NCBI GenBank assembly: GCA_020635015.1
Contig: JACKAP010000014.1
Coordinates: 94,625-158,624 of the forward strand
Direction of reading: 5' to 3'
DNA: 64,000 bases
Source: Calditrichia bacterium
Lineage (GTDB): Bacteria > Calditrichota > Calditrichia > RBG-13-44-9 > J075
Shown here: piece after piece, positions 1-7,292 of the stretch
How the letters are laid out: the number at the start of each line of letters is the position of its first letter
Position numbering within the stretch: the first letter of the stretch is position 1
Made by a program: the position numbers and the translations under genes
Notes under the pieces: model-generated
Databases searched by the model: none
Seen by the model: the letters and a program-made list of their open reading frames with translations, nothing else
What the model was told of the DNA's origin: nothing

Positions 1-223
1 CTTCCGCCGATCCGTAGGGCGGGCCGTAGTTATTGGCCAGGTCGAAGTGAGTGATCCCGAGATCGAAGGCGCGCCACACCATCTTGCGCATGTTTTCGAA
101 GGTATCGACCCCGCCGAAATTATGCCATAACCCGAGCGAGATAAACGGCAGCTTCAACCCGTTCCGGCCGCAGCGGTTATAGATCATTTCGTCGTAGCGT
201 TTGGGGGAAGGGAGATGGGACAT
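1..223 (-). CDS. Aldo-keto reductase (YghZ/Gpr-like), N-terminal part only
   Basis: Only the first 74 residues are inside the window; the gene continues past base 1. The start ATG (complement of 221-223) has a GGAGG ribosome site about 10 nt upstream. The segment reads GLKLPFISLGLWHNFGG and then GITHFDLANNYGPP, which closely resembles the N-terminus of E. coli YghZ (L-glyceraldehyde-3-phosphate reductase, AKR14 type). The catalytic Asp and Tyr of the AKR barrel fall at D61 and Y66. The family reduces aldehydes, such as glyceraldehyde 3-phosphate or methylglyoxal, with NADPH in the cytoplasm. The exact substrate cannot be decided from this fragment. Confidence 0.85.
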   Translation of the reverse strand, partial: MSHLPSPKRYDEMIYNRCGRNGLKLPFISLGLWHNFGGVDTFENMRKMVWRAFDLGITHFDLANNYGPPYGSAE

Positions 224-294
224 AGGTAATTTACCTCCGTGCAATTTATAAGTTTCGAGGACTCGAACAGCTTAATAAATTATCAATCGATGTT

Positions 295-413
295 GGATAC
301 TGGATACTGGAAAAAAGGATAAGGGATAAAGGATAAAGGATGAAGGATATGTTTGAGAAAAGTACTTGATGATATCGATAGATTCCGTTTTTTTGCATCC
401 AGCATCCAGTATC
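295..413. repeat. Period-7 word array (GGATACT type) with inverted copies
   Basis: From 295 to 350 there are eight consecutive 7-base units: GGATACT twice, GGAAAAA, AGGATAA, GGGATAA, AGGATAA, AGGATGA, AGGATAT. After a 45-nt spacer the inverse word appears at 396-413 (CATCCAG twice, then TATC), so the gap can fold into a hairpin. It fills most of the spacer between the aldo-keto reductase start and the flavin reductase stop. I see no gene in 224-450. Confidence 0.8.
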
Positions 414-450
414 ATTTGACCGCCACTTGCTATGAGATATGGGCACATCA

Positions 451-954
451 TCATCCGCCGTAAAAAACTTTCTCCCCTAATTCCTTCAGCCAGAGGATCG
501 CCTCATCGGGCCGGCCTTGCGGTGGAGTGTTGATGCCGGCATTGACCACCTCGCCGATGACGGTGGCATGGTCGCCAATTTCCACCATTTCACTTAAACG
601 GCATTCCACGAAGGCGGGCAGATTTTTCAGCAGCGGCGCGCCGGTTTTCCCGGCTTCAAACGGTTCACCGCCGATGGTCTGGCCGTCGCGCTCATGGGAT
701 TTAAAAAAGTTGAAAGCCAGGTCTTGCTGCCCTTTGCCGAGCATGTTCAAGGCAAAGGTGCCGGTTTCTTTGATCAGGTGAAAAGCCAGGGAATCCGTTT
801 TTACCCCCACCACGATCAGCGGCGGGCTGAAAGAAGTCTGGGTCACCCAGTTCACCGCAGCCGCCGCCACCCGGCCGTCTTTGCCTTCGGCGGTGAGAAT
901 ATATAGCCCGTAGGGAATCATGCGCAGGGCGGTTTTTTTTGCGTCGGTATCCAT
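451..954 (-). CDS. Flavin reductase domain protein (FMN-binding split barrel)
   Basis: A 167-residue protein, the usual length of a single flavin reductase (PF01613, DIM6/NTAB) domain. Features include an N-terminal PYGLYILTAE strand, the N-W-V-T-Q segment followed by SPPLIVVGV, and the late IGDHATVIGEVV strand that normally closes the split barrel. Members bind FMN and act as NAD(P)H:flavin oxidoreductases or as reductase partners of monooxygenases. No oxygenase partner lies next to it. The ATG at 954 has an AGGAG site 7 nt upstream, so the start is well supported. The domain call is firm; the physiological role is open. Confidence 0.85.
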   Translation of the reverse strand: MDTDAKKTALRMIPYGLYILTAEGKDGRVAAAAVNWVTQTSFSPPLIVVGVKTDSLAFHLIKETGTFALNMLGKGQQDLAFNFFKSHERDGQTIGGEPFEAGKTGAPLLKNLPAFVECRLSEMVEIGDHATVIGEVVNAGINTPPQGRPDEAILWLKELGEKVFYGG

Positions 955-984
955 GATATCTCCTTTTCGCTGAATTGATGAACT

Positions 985-1134
985 TGTTGTTGGTTGTTGG
1001 TTGTTGGTTGTTGGTTGTTAGTTGTTGGGTTTTTGATCAGCATAATATCCTACTAAAGACCAAAGACCAATAACCAACAACCAATAACCAATAACCAAAA
1101 CCAACATCCAACATCCAATAACTAAAACCCAACA
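985..1134. repeat. Heptamer arrays TTGTTGG and AATAACC (inverted pair)
   Basis: 985-1028 is a TTGTTGG heptamer array (about six units). 1047-1134 is a related inverted array with units such as AAAGACC, AATAACC, AACAACC and AAAACCA, again in steps of seven. Together they form an imperfect inverted pair spanning the whole gap between the flavin reductase and SDR genes. I see no promoter or gene inside. Confidence 0.8.
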
Positions 1135-1136
1135 CC

Positions 1137-1895
1137 TCATTCCGCATAGATCATCTTCCGGGTCATGCCGCCGTCGATCACGATATTCTGGCCGGTGATG
1201 AATTTGGCGGCGTCGGAGAGGAGGTATTCGGCCATCGCGGCAACATCATAGGGCTCGCCCACCCGGCCGGCCGGGTGTTGGGAGAAGTCGATGTCGCTGA
1301 GCACCGCCGGCTGGCGATCCACCGCTTTTTTCCATTCGCTTACCTCAATCCAGCCCGGGCTGATACAGTTAACCCGCACCTCCGGTCCCAGGCTGACCGC
1401 CAGGGCGTGGGTCAGCGCCACCAGCCCGCCCTTGGAAGCGGCGTAAGCCTCGCTGTCTTTTTCCGACTGCAGCGCCCGGGTAGAGGCGATGTTGACGATG
1501 GCCCCTTTAGCCGTCCGCAGGTGGGGCGCGGCATGCTTGGCCATCAGGAACGGGCCGGTGAGGTTGGTGCGGATCACCCGCTCCCAATCGCCCAGCGCCA
1601 GCATTTCCACCGGTCCGGCATCAGGATGGGCGATGCCGGCATTATTCACCAGGCCATCGATACGCCGGAACGTCCCCAGGGTCTGCTCGATGCAGGCCAG
1701 CACTGCAGCCTCATCTCCCACATCGGTGGGAAAAAAGCGCAACCATTCGGCATATTCCCGGTACGCATTCAAGCACTCCCGGCCGGCCTCGACATCGATG
1801 TCGGCGATCACCACCCGGTACTCCTGGTGCAGGAGATACTGGCAAATCCCCCGCCCGATGCCCTGCGCCCCGCCGGTGACGATGATGGTTTTCAT
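1137..1895 (-). CDS. SDR family NAD(P)-dependent oxidoreductase
   Basis: A 252-residue classical short-chain dehydrogenase/reductase. The Rossmann glycine motif TGGAQGIG is at residues 7-14, the NNAG motif at 84-87, the catalytic Ser near 138, and Tyr151 and Lys155 form YxxxK in EAYAASKGG. A conserved PG motif occurs in CISPGWIEV, and the C-terminus is a typical ITGQNIVIDGG cofactor-side strand. The protein should oxidise or reduce an alcohol or ketone in the cytoplasm. Given the neighbouring sugar-active genes a sugar or polyol substrate is possible, but that is inference. The start ATG has a GGAG site about 9 nt upstream. The coding strand matches the flavin reductase gene, but a repeat array separates them. 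Confidence 0.92.
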   Translation of the reverse strand: MKTIIVTGGAQGIGRGICQYLLHQEYRVVIADIDVEAGRECLNAYREYAEWLRFFPTDVGDEAAVLACIEQTLGTFRRIDGLVNNAGIAHPDAGPVEMLALGDWERVIRTNLTGPFLMAKHAAPHLRTAKGAIVNIASTRALQSEKDSEAYAASKGGLVALTHALAVSLGPEVRVNCISPGWIEVSEWKKAVDRQPAVLSDIDFSQHPAGRVGEPYDVAAMAEYLLSDAAKFITGQNIVIDGGMTRKMIYAE

Positions 1896-1929
1896 GAGTT
1901 ATTTCTCCATTCAAGAAAAAATCTGTGAA

Positions 1930-2003
1930 CGGGTGTATGAGTTTATGGGGAAAAACGGACGTCGAGAGCAAAACCCAGACTCCCATTAACCCTCCCATAC
2001 ACA
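1930..2003. repeat. Octamer-word inverted repeat with AAAAACGGACG module
   Basis: Words of the type GTGTATGAG and TATGGGG are followed by AAAAACGGACG and then by inverted words CCCATTAACCCTCCCATACAC. The AAAAACGGACG module also occurs in the element at 6424-6530, again between ATGGGT-type words and their inverse. This fills the gap upstream of the SDR gene. Confidence 0.65.
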
Positions 2004-2042
2004 GGAACAACGACTCCAACTTAACTGTGAACGCCATAGTGA

Positions 2043-2822
2043 TCAATCAGAATTTGAATTATACCATGCCCGCAAAGCCTCCAGCGTTTCCGCTTCGTTG
2101 GTACCGTCACCCATTATCGCGGCAAAGTTCAGCCCTTTGACCTCGCTCAAAAATTCCACCAGCAACTGCGACTGATAATAATGCCGCCGCAGTGGATAGG
2201 CCGCCAGAAACCCCGGCTCAAACAGACGGCTCAGTCGGGCACGAAAGCTGTCGCTGCTGTCGCTGCGAATGGCATGACGGGTGGCGGCGTATTCGGCATA
2301 GCCCTCCACCTTCCAGGAAGGAAGCGCACGAGCGCGCCAAAAGCCCAGTGTTTCCGCAATGCAAGAGTGGAAAATTTCGTGGGAAATAATATGCGCCGCA
2401 CTGCCCTCCAGCAGGCTGTGCCGGTAAGCCGGACCAAACCGGGCATGGACGCTTTCGATAAATGTCAGGGAAATAAAAATGCGATTCGCCAGCACCAGAT
2501 TGAATCCCTGGGAAAATTTCGCCAGTCCGGAAAGCTCGGCGTAAAAGCCGTAGCGCTCCAGATCCCGGCACAAAAAAACCGTTCAGGTTTTTCCCGGCTG
2601 GTAAATCGGGATCGCCCGATTGCGTTGCTCGACGTCATCGAATAATGCCCGGATCGTCGAATCCAGCGGCGCATCGGAATAGATGCGGTAGTTTTGATAT
2701 TCCAGGCGGTAGCTGAAGGCTGGCTGGGGAAACAACAGCAGTAGCAATTTCCCCAACTGAAAAAGCAGCCATAACCCAACCGGCAGGGCGATCCATTTCA
2801 GTAATTTGCGGAGGCCTGGCAA
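2043..2822 (-). pseudogene. HExxH (gluzincin-like) metallopeptidase-like protein interrupted by an in-frame TGA
   Basis: One reading frame runs from a TTG start at 2822 (GGAGAGG site 5 nt upstream) to 2043, broken by a single TGA at 2583-2585. The first 79 residues contain one membrane segment (ALPVGLWLLFQLGKLLLLL) followed by SYRLEYQNYRIYSD. The second part, residues after the TGA, has SHEIFHS (an HExxH zinc motif) and, 25 residues later, VEGYAEY, whose Glu would be the third gluzincin ligand. It looks like a membrane-anchored zinc peptidase-like domain of about 258 residues. The frame is kept on both sides of the stop, so this is a point nonsense change (CGA to TGA would suffice), a read error, or recoding; a T7 run follows closely. 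Nonsense is the simplest reading. Substrate unknown. Confidence 0.6.
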
Positions 2823-2840
2823 ATGAACCTCTCCGAGTTA

Positions 2841-3332
2841 TTAATTACATTCAAATTTATATTCCCCCCGCAACAGTCCATAACGAATAATATCCCAATA
2901 CTTTCCATCAAAATAGCGCGCCTCGCGCAACCGCCCCTCCTCGATGAACCCGAAATGTTTGAACAATGCATTGCCGGCCAGGTTGTATTCATAGACCTCC
3001 GCCTCCAGGCGGTGCAGGTTCATTGCCGTAAACGCATGGCGGATCAGCGCCTCCAGGGCCGCCTTCCCCAGCCCCTTGCCCCGGCAGTCTTCCACGATGA
3101 AGATGCTGATCTCCGCCTTGCGGTTGAACCAGCGGATGGCCTGCAGGCGGATCTCCCCGGCCAGGCGGCCCTCCTGCTCGATGCGGAAGATCAGCCACTC
3201 CGGCATGCCGGCAGGATAGAAGCGGGTCTCGGAGAGATGCTCCGGATGGGCCAGCTTTGCCAACTGCTCCCGAAGCTCCGGATCGTCAGGGCCGGTGAGA
3301 ACAAGCTGGATGGGGGGAGATGGGATAATCAT
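2841..3332 (-). CDS. GNAT family N-acetyltransferase
   Basis: A 163-residue single-domain acetyltransferase of the RimJ/RimL-like GNAT type (PF13302/PF00583). The acetyl-CoA pyrophosphate loop is visible as CRGKGLGKAALEALI, preceded by strand EISIFIV, and the later segment LHRLEAEVYEYNLAGNALF matches the N-A-L/F helix of the fold. The C-terminus reads FIEEGRLREARYFDGKYWD, also typical of ribosomal-protein or small-molecule acetyltransferases. It transfers acetyl from acetyl-CoA to an amine; the acceptor is unknown. It ends 18 nt before the TTG start of the broken metallopeptidase gene, so the two probably share a transcript. Confidence 0.88.
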   Translation of the reverse strand: MIIPSPPIQLVLTGPDDPELREQLAKLAHPEHLSETRFYPAGMPEWLIFRIEQEGRLAGEIRLQAIRWFNRKAEISIFIVEDCRGKGLGKAALEALIRHAFTAMNLHRLEAEVYEYNLAGNALFKHFGFIEEGRLREARYFDGKYWDIIRYGLLRGEYKFECN

Positions 3333-3334
3333 GA

Positions 3335-3428
3335 TGTTGGTTGTTGGTTGTTGGTTGTTGGTTGTTGGTTGTTGGTTGTTGGTTGTTGGTTGTGTATTTT
3401 TTGCCCTCTGCCCTCTGCCCTCTGCCCT
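3335..3428. repeat. TTGTTGG and CCCTCTG heptamer arrays
   Basis: About eight near-perfect TTGTTGG units in a row, then a short AT-rich spacer and about four CCCTCTG units. Both have period seven although their sequences are unrelated. Confidence 0.85.
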
Positions 3429-3560
3429 TACTACGTCTCAAGTTAACAACATTCCGTGGTCGAATCATTTCGTTTTTTAATTAGACAACGCTATCGCAAT
3501 GTTGTATAATACGGCGCTAACGGGGAAGCGAGATTATGACGGCACAAACTCAAGGCTTCA

Positions 3561-3629
3561 TGATACTGGATACTGGATGCTGGATGCTGGATAATTTTTT
3601 TGATCCAGTATCCAGTATCCAGTATCACC
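3561..3629. repeat. Heptamer hairpin TACTGGA/TCCAGTA
   Basis: Four direct heptamers (TACTGGA twice, TGCTGGA twice; 3564-3591) face three inverted heptamers (TCCAGTA; 3604-3624) across a T-rich loop of about 12 nt. The stem can be more than 20 bp long. It lies about 50 nt upstream of the ABC-F start. Confidence 0.85.
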
Positions 3630-3678
3630 TGATAGACAATGATCACTTTTTTTACTACATCCAAAACCAAACCACGCC

Positions 3679-5571
3679 ATGGCGCTAATTTCATTGCAGA
3701 ACATCAGCATCGCTTTCGGCGGTGCGCCGCTGATCGACGGGCAGGATCTCCAGATCGAAAAACAGCAGCGGGTCTGCCTGCTGGGACGCAACGGCGCCGG
3801 GAAAACCACCCTGATGAAGATCATCGAGGGGCGGGTGTCTCCAGACAGCGGCATGGTGCAATATGCCCCGGAACTGAAAGTCTCCTACTTTGCTCAGCGG
3901 GTCCCGCAGGAACTGAGCGGGTCGGTGTTTGAGATAATTGCCGGCGGGTTGGGTGAACGGGGGGAACTGCTGGCGCGCTATCACCGAGAGGAACAGCGCA
4001 TCGCCCGCACGAAGGATACGGATCACCGCACCCTGACACAACTGCACGAAGCACTGGAGCAGCACCATGCCTGGCAGTATCTCGATACGGTTGGTCAGAT
4101 CGCCGCGCGGATGTCGCTGGATCCCGACTGGGACTACACCGCCCTTTCCGGGGGGCAAAAGCGCCGGGTGCTGCTGGCGTCGGCACTGGTATCGGAGCCG
4201 GACCTGCTGCTTTTAGACGAGCCGACCAACCATCTCGACATCACCACCATCGCCTGGATGGAGGAATTTTTACTTCGCGAGAACCTCACCCTGCTGTTTG
4301 TTACCCACGACCGCATGCTGCTGCGCCGGCTGGCCACCCGGATCGTCGAGCTGGACAACGGGGTGCTCTATGATTGGTCGTGCGATTACGATACCTTCCT
4401 GCAACGGAAGCAGGCTTTGCTGGATGCCCAGGAAAAAGAATGGGCGCGTTTCGATAAGAAGTTAGCCCAGGAGGAGGTCTGGATCCGCCAGGGCATCAAG
4501 GCCCGGCGCACCCGCAATGAGGGGCGGGTGCGCGCCCTGAAGCAGATGCGCGAGGCCCGCCGGAAGCGCCGCCAGGCTCCGGGCAGCGCGTCGATGAAGC
4601 TGGCGGAGGCGCAGCAGTCCGGCAACCTGGTAATTGAGGCGCAGGGGCTCGCTTACAGCTATGACAATCAGCCCCTGATCCAAGACTTCAGCACCATCAT
4701 CACCCGGGGGGACAAGATCGGGATCATCGGGCCGAACGGCTGCGGCAAGACTACCCTGCTCAATCTGCTGCTGGGCTATCTGGCGCCTCACGCCGGCACG
4801 GTGCGTCACGGCACCAACCTGGCAATCCGCTACTACGATCAGCTGCGCGAGCAGATCGATGAGTCTAAGACAGTGTGGGAGAACGTGCTGCCCAACGGCG
4901 ACACCGTGACCATCAACGGCAACAGCAAGCACATCATCCCCTACCTGCAGGATTTCCTGTTTACCCCGGACCGCGCCAAGACCCCGGTTACCCATCTCTC
5001 CGGCGGAGAGCGCAACCGCCTGCTGCTGGCCCGGCTGTTCACCCAGCCGGCCAACCTGCTGGTGCTGGACGAACCGACCAACGACCTCGATGCGGAGACC
5101 CTGGAACTATTGGAGGAGCTGCTGGTCAACTTCCAGGGCACCCTGCTGTTGATCTCCCACGACCGCACCTTCCTGAACAATGTGGTGACCAGCACGCTGG
5201 TTTTTGAAGGGAAAGGACGCATCGCCGAGTATGTCGGGGGATATGACGATTGGATTGAGCAACAGCAGCGCCAGACGTCGGCGGATGGGGAAGCGGACAA
5301 AATCGATAAGAAAGCCCTTTATCTGGAAGAAAAAAAGGCCCGGCAGAAGAAGAAGCTTTCTTTCAAAGAGGCGCGGGAGATGGAAGCGCTGCCGGGGATG
5401 ATCGAATCGCTGGAAGCGGAGCAGGCGCAGTTGCAGGGCAAACTGGCCGATCACACCTTCTACCAGGACAAGACAGCGGTGGTTGCCGCAAGGACACGTC
5501 TTTCCGAACTGGAAACTGAACTGGCCGAGGCATATGAGCGTTGGGAGTATCTGGAATCGCTCTCTTCATAA
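3679..5571 (+). CDS. ABC-F family ATPase (Uup-like)
   Basis: A 630-residue soluble protein with two ABC ATPase domains and no membrane segments. Domain 1 has Walker A GRNGAGKTTL, signature LSGGQKRR and Walker B LLLLDEPTNHLD; domain 2 has GPNGCGKTTL, LSGGERNRL and LLVLDEPTNDLD. Between them lies a charged helical linker rich in Arg and Lys (KARRTRNEGRVRALKQ), and the C-terminus is a coiled coil of about 90 residues (LEEKKARQKKKLSFKEAREME), the arrangement of Uup. ABC-F proteins bind the ribosomal E site; Uup is also linked to DNA branch migration and transposon excision tolerance. I see no clear ribosome site before the ATG. Family call firm, subfamily Uup likely. Confidence 0.92.
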   Translation: MALISLQNISIAFGGAPLIDGQDLQIEKQQRVCLLGRNGAGKTTLMKIIEGRVSPDSGMVQYAPELKVSYFAQRVPQELSGSVFEIIAGGLGERGELLARYHREEQRIARTKDTDHRTLTQLHEALEQHHAWQYLDTVGQIAARMSLDPDWDYTALSGGQKRRVLLASALVSEPDLLLLDEPTNHLDITTIAWMEEFLLRENLTLLFVTHDRMLLRRLATRIVELDNGVLYDWSCDYDTFLQRKQALLDAQEKEWARFDKKLAQEEVWIRQGIKARRTRNEGRVRALKQMREARRKRRQAPGSASMKLAEAQQSGNLVIEAQGLAYSYDNQPLIQDFSTIITRGDKIGIIGPNGCGKTTLLNLLLGYLAPHAGTVRHGTNLAIRYYDQLREQIDESKTVWENVLPNGDTVTINGNSKHIIPYLQDFLFTPDRAKTPVTHLSGGERNRLLLARLFTQPANLLVLDEPTNDLDAETLELLEELLVNFQGTLLLISHDRTFLNNVVTSTLVFEGKGRIAEYVGGYDDWIEQQQRQTSADGEADKIDKKALYLEEKKARQKKKLSFKEAREMEALPGMIESLEAEQAQLQGKLADHTFYQDKTAVVAARTRLSELETELAEAYERWEYLESLSS

Positions 5572-5591
5572 GCAGTAATTGGCTGAAAGGC

Positions 5592-5682
5592 TTTTTGCCA
5601 CAGAGACACGGAGCACACTGAGAACTGAAAACTGAGAACTGAAAACTAACTCTGTGTTCTCTGTGCCTCTGTGGCAAAAAAA
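5592..5682. repeat. GCCACAGAG/CTCTGTGGC inverted-repeat element
   Basis: The left arm TTTGCCACAGAGACACGGAG faces the right arm TCTCTGTGCCTCTGTGGCAAA, with period-7 words (GAACTGA, AAACTGA) in the loop. It lies right after the ABC-F stop, between two convergent genes, and could act as a two-way transcription stop. Related copies lie at 22725, 27040, 28792 and 48870. Confidence 0.85.
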
Positions 5683-5711
5683 TGCTTCTACAGTAGCCTT
5701 TTCCCGCACAA

Positions 5712-6392
5712 CTACGCCGTGCCGATACGCCGGTAAAGCACGATCCCGGCGGCGATCATCCAGCCCACTCCGGCCGGGATGATCAGGAAGCCATAACTGG
5801 TCAGGCCGCTGCCGCCGGTGATCATCGCGATAAAGTTCAGCAATCCGGTAATAGCGGTCACCAGGCTCCAGCGAAACAGCCAAACCGGCACCCATTCCTC
5901 CCGCCCGGCCAGCGCAATCAGGGTGGGGCCGATGCCGATAATCAGGATTGTGGCCACCCAGTCGGCGCGCGAGGCGAACCAGCCAATTGTCTTAGCCAGC
6001 AGCAGCGCCTCCGGGGAGGTGTCCGGGGCCACCTGCACCACCAGCGCCAGCCAGGAAACATAGGCTGCAATCACCAGGGGGGAACCGACCCAGTAACTAT
6101 ACCGTGCAATCCGGGCCAGCACCGGCCGCCGCTCGCTCAGGGTGGTCATTGCCGTGGCGGCAACCCCCATCAGCAGCACCATCAGTATCCATAACGTCAA
6201 ATTCATCACCAGCAAGTGGCGACCTTCCCCGGCGACGGCCAGATAGCCGGCGATATCCCCACCGGCCAGCGCGGTATCCAGATCGGCACCGGCAATATTC
6301 ATCAGCGCCGCGCCGCTAATTGCGCAAACCGATCCGAGAAGGGCGGTATATGCGCCGATGCGGGTGGCAAGAGCTGTATTTGATTTATCCAT
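5712..6392 (-). CDS. Integral membrane protein of unknown function
   Basis: A 226-residue very hydrophobic protein with about seven predicted membrane helices, for example IGAYTALLGSVCAISGAALM near the N-terminus, LLVMNLTLWILMVLLMGVAA, SPLVIAAYVSWLALVVQV and GFLIIPAGVGWMIAAGIVL at the C-terminus. It resembles general DUF4386-type membrane proteins in layout, but no diagnostic motif is visible and I do not assign a function. The start has an AAGGAG site 5 nt upstream. It is transcribed away from the MarR-type regulator at 6637, with which it shares the intergenic region, so it is the natural candidate target of that regulator. Confidence 0.7.
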   Translation of the reverse strand: MDKSNTALATRIGAYTALLGSVCAISGAALMNIAGADLDTALAGGDIAGYLAVAGEGRHLLVMNLTLWILMVLLMGVAATAMTTLSERRPVLARIARYSYWVGSPLVIAAYVSWLALVVQVAPDTSPEALLLAKTIGWFASRADWVATILIIGIGPTLIALAGREEWVPVWLFRWSLVTAITGLLNFIAMITGGSGLTSYGFLIIPAGVGWMIAAGIVLYRRIGTA

Positions 6393-6423
6393 TTTTACTC
6401 CTTGCAGTAATAATTGGGAAAAA

Positions 6424-6530
6424 ATCTGTTTATGGGTAGATGGGTATATGAGTAAAAACGGACGATGTGAGCATAAGTTATTAACCCATCAACTCATCCA
6501 CCCATTAACCCATCAACTCTTTCATGACTC
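6424..6530. repeat. Octamer-word inverted repeat (ATGGGTAG/ACCCATCA)
   Basis: ATGGGTAG and ATGGGTAT words, then the AAAAACGGACG module shared with 1930-2003, then inverted octamers ACCCATCA, ACTCATCC, ACCCATTA, ACCCATCA. It lies between the divergent membrane-protein and MarR genes. Confidence 0.75.
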
Positions 6531-6576
6531 TTAAAAATAACCAAAAACCACAAAACATAATCAAGTTATTTTTCCA

Positions 6577-6606
6577 TTGACTTTTTGAAGCATATTCGGA
6601 TAGATT
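6577..6606 (+). promoter_or_regulatory. Sigma70-type promoter of the MarR gene
   Basis: TTGACT at 6577-6582, an 18-nt spacer, and TAGATT at 6601-6606. The predicted start of transcription, near 6613, falls inside the palindrome at 6605-6624. Confidence 0.55.
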
Positions 6607-6624
6607 GCTACGTATACGTAACAA
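6605..6624. promoter_or_regulatory. Palindromic operator, probably for the MarR regulator
   Basis: A near-perfect 20-bp palindrome with a perfect core TACGTATACGTA flanked by TTG and CAA. It overlaps the -10 box and start site of the MarR promoter and ends 12 nt before the start codon. Size and symmetry fit a winged-helix MarR dimer, so autorepression is the likely outcome, and the divergent membrane-protein gene may be controlled from the same site. Confidence 0.7.
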
Positions 6625-6636
6625 ATTGAGATAGGC

Positions 6637-7056
6637 ATGATGGAAGCGTATAAAATACCGATGAATTTACGGGCGGCCTACTTGTCGATGCATCGGCAGA
6701 CCAACGCCCATCTGGCCCGCTTTGGGGTCACGGCCGACCAGTTTGTGTGCCTGCTGATCCTGGCCGAGGAGGATGGGATCATCCAGCAGGAACTGGTGAA
6801 GCGCGCCACATCCGATCCCAATACCATCCGGGCTATGCTGGTGCTGCTGGAAAAACGCGGCCTGGTGGTCCGGGCACCCCACCCCCGCGACGGCCGGGCG
6901 CGCATCGTCACCATCACTGAGGAAGGCCGGCAGATCTTTGCCGAATTGGTAAGCGCACTTGAACCGGTCCGCAATCGCCTGACCGCACAAATTCCGGAAG
7001 CCGATGCCAAAACGCTGAATGAACTGCTCCGGCGGGTGGTTGAGGCGATGGAATGA
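6637..7056 (+). CDS. MarR family transcriptional regulator
   Basis: A 139-residue protein with the MarR winged-helix layout: N-terminal helix NLRAAYLSMHRQTNAHLARFG, helix GVTADQFVCLLILAEEDG, the recognition helix region DPNTIRAMLVLLEKRGLV, and the wing APHPRDGRARIVTITEEG with the conserved D-x-R. The C-terminal helix completes the dimer interface. MarR proteins repress nearby genes and are released by small phenolic ligands or oxidants; no cysteine sensor is obvious. The palindrome just upstream suggests autoregulation, and the divergent membrane protein is a plausible target. Two consecutive ATG codons occur at the start; I took the first. Confidence 0.92.
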   Translation: MMEAYKIPMNLRAAYLSMHRQTNAHLARFGVTADQFVCLLILAEEDGIIQQELVKRATSDPNTIRAMLVLLEKRGLVVRAPHPRDGRARIVTITEEGRQIFAELVSALEPVRNRLTAQIPEADAKTLNELLRRVVEAME

Positions 7057-7087
7057 AGATAACGTACGGATACAGGTCAGAATTTGA

Positions 7088-7255
7088 GCCACATAGCCAC
7101 ACGGATTAACACGGATTTTTTTGCCACGAATCTACGCGAATAGACACGAATGAACCAACAACCAACAACCAATAACCAATGACCAACCAACTGAAAACTG
7201 ATAACTGATAGCTGTCAACTGCCTTTTCTCTGTGATTTCTATGATTCTGTGGCAA
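7088..7255. repeat. Mosaic intergenic repeat (CACGGATTA, ACCAATA and AACTGAA words)
   Basis: Opens with GCCACA and CACGGATTAA words, continues with CACGAAT words of period about 9, then heptamers AACCAAC/AACCAAT, then AACTGAA/AACTGAT heptamers, and closes with TCTGTGATT and TCTGTGGC. It occupies nearly the whole gap before the esterase gene. I see no gene here. Confidence 0.75.
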
Positions 7256-7292
7256 CTATTGAAATCGCTCTAACTCCAGGAGGAACTTCATT

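Larger units (their letters stand above)
3333..3678. other. 346-nt intergenic region made mostly of repeat words
   Basis: Contains a TTGTTGG heptamer array (3335-3393), a CCCTCTG heptamer array (3403-3428) and a TACTGGA/TCCAGTA hairpin (3561-3629). The stretch 3430-3560 is plain sequence in which I recognise no gene. The divergent GNAT and ABC-F genes must both be driven from here, but I cannot pick a convincing promoter. Confidence 0.7.

Noticed and set aside
2540..2582. SECIS element after the in-frame TGA
   Set aside because: Only weak 4-bp stems (GCCG/CGGC) can be drawn and the loops lack a convincing G-U feature at the right distance.
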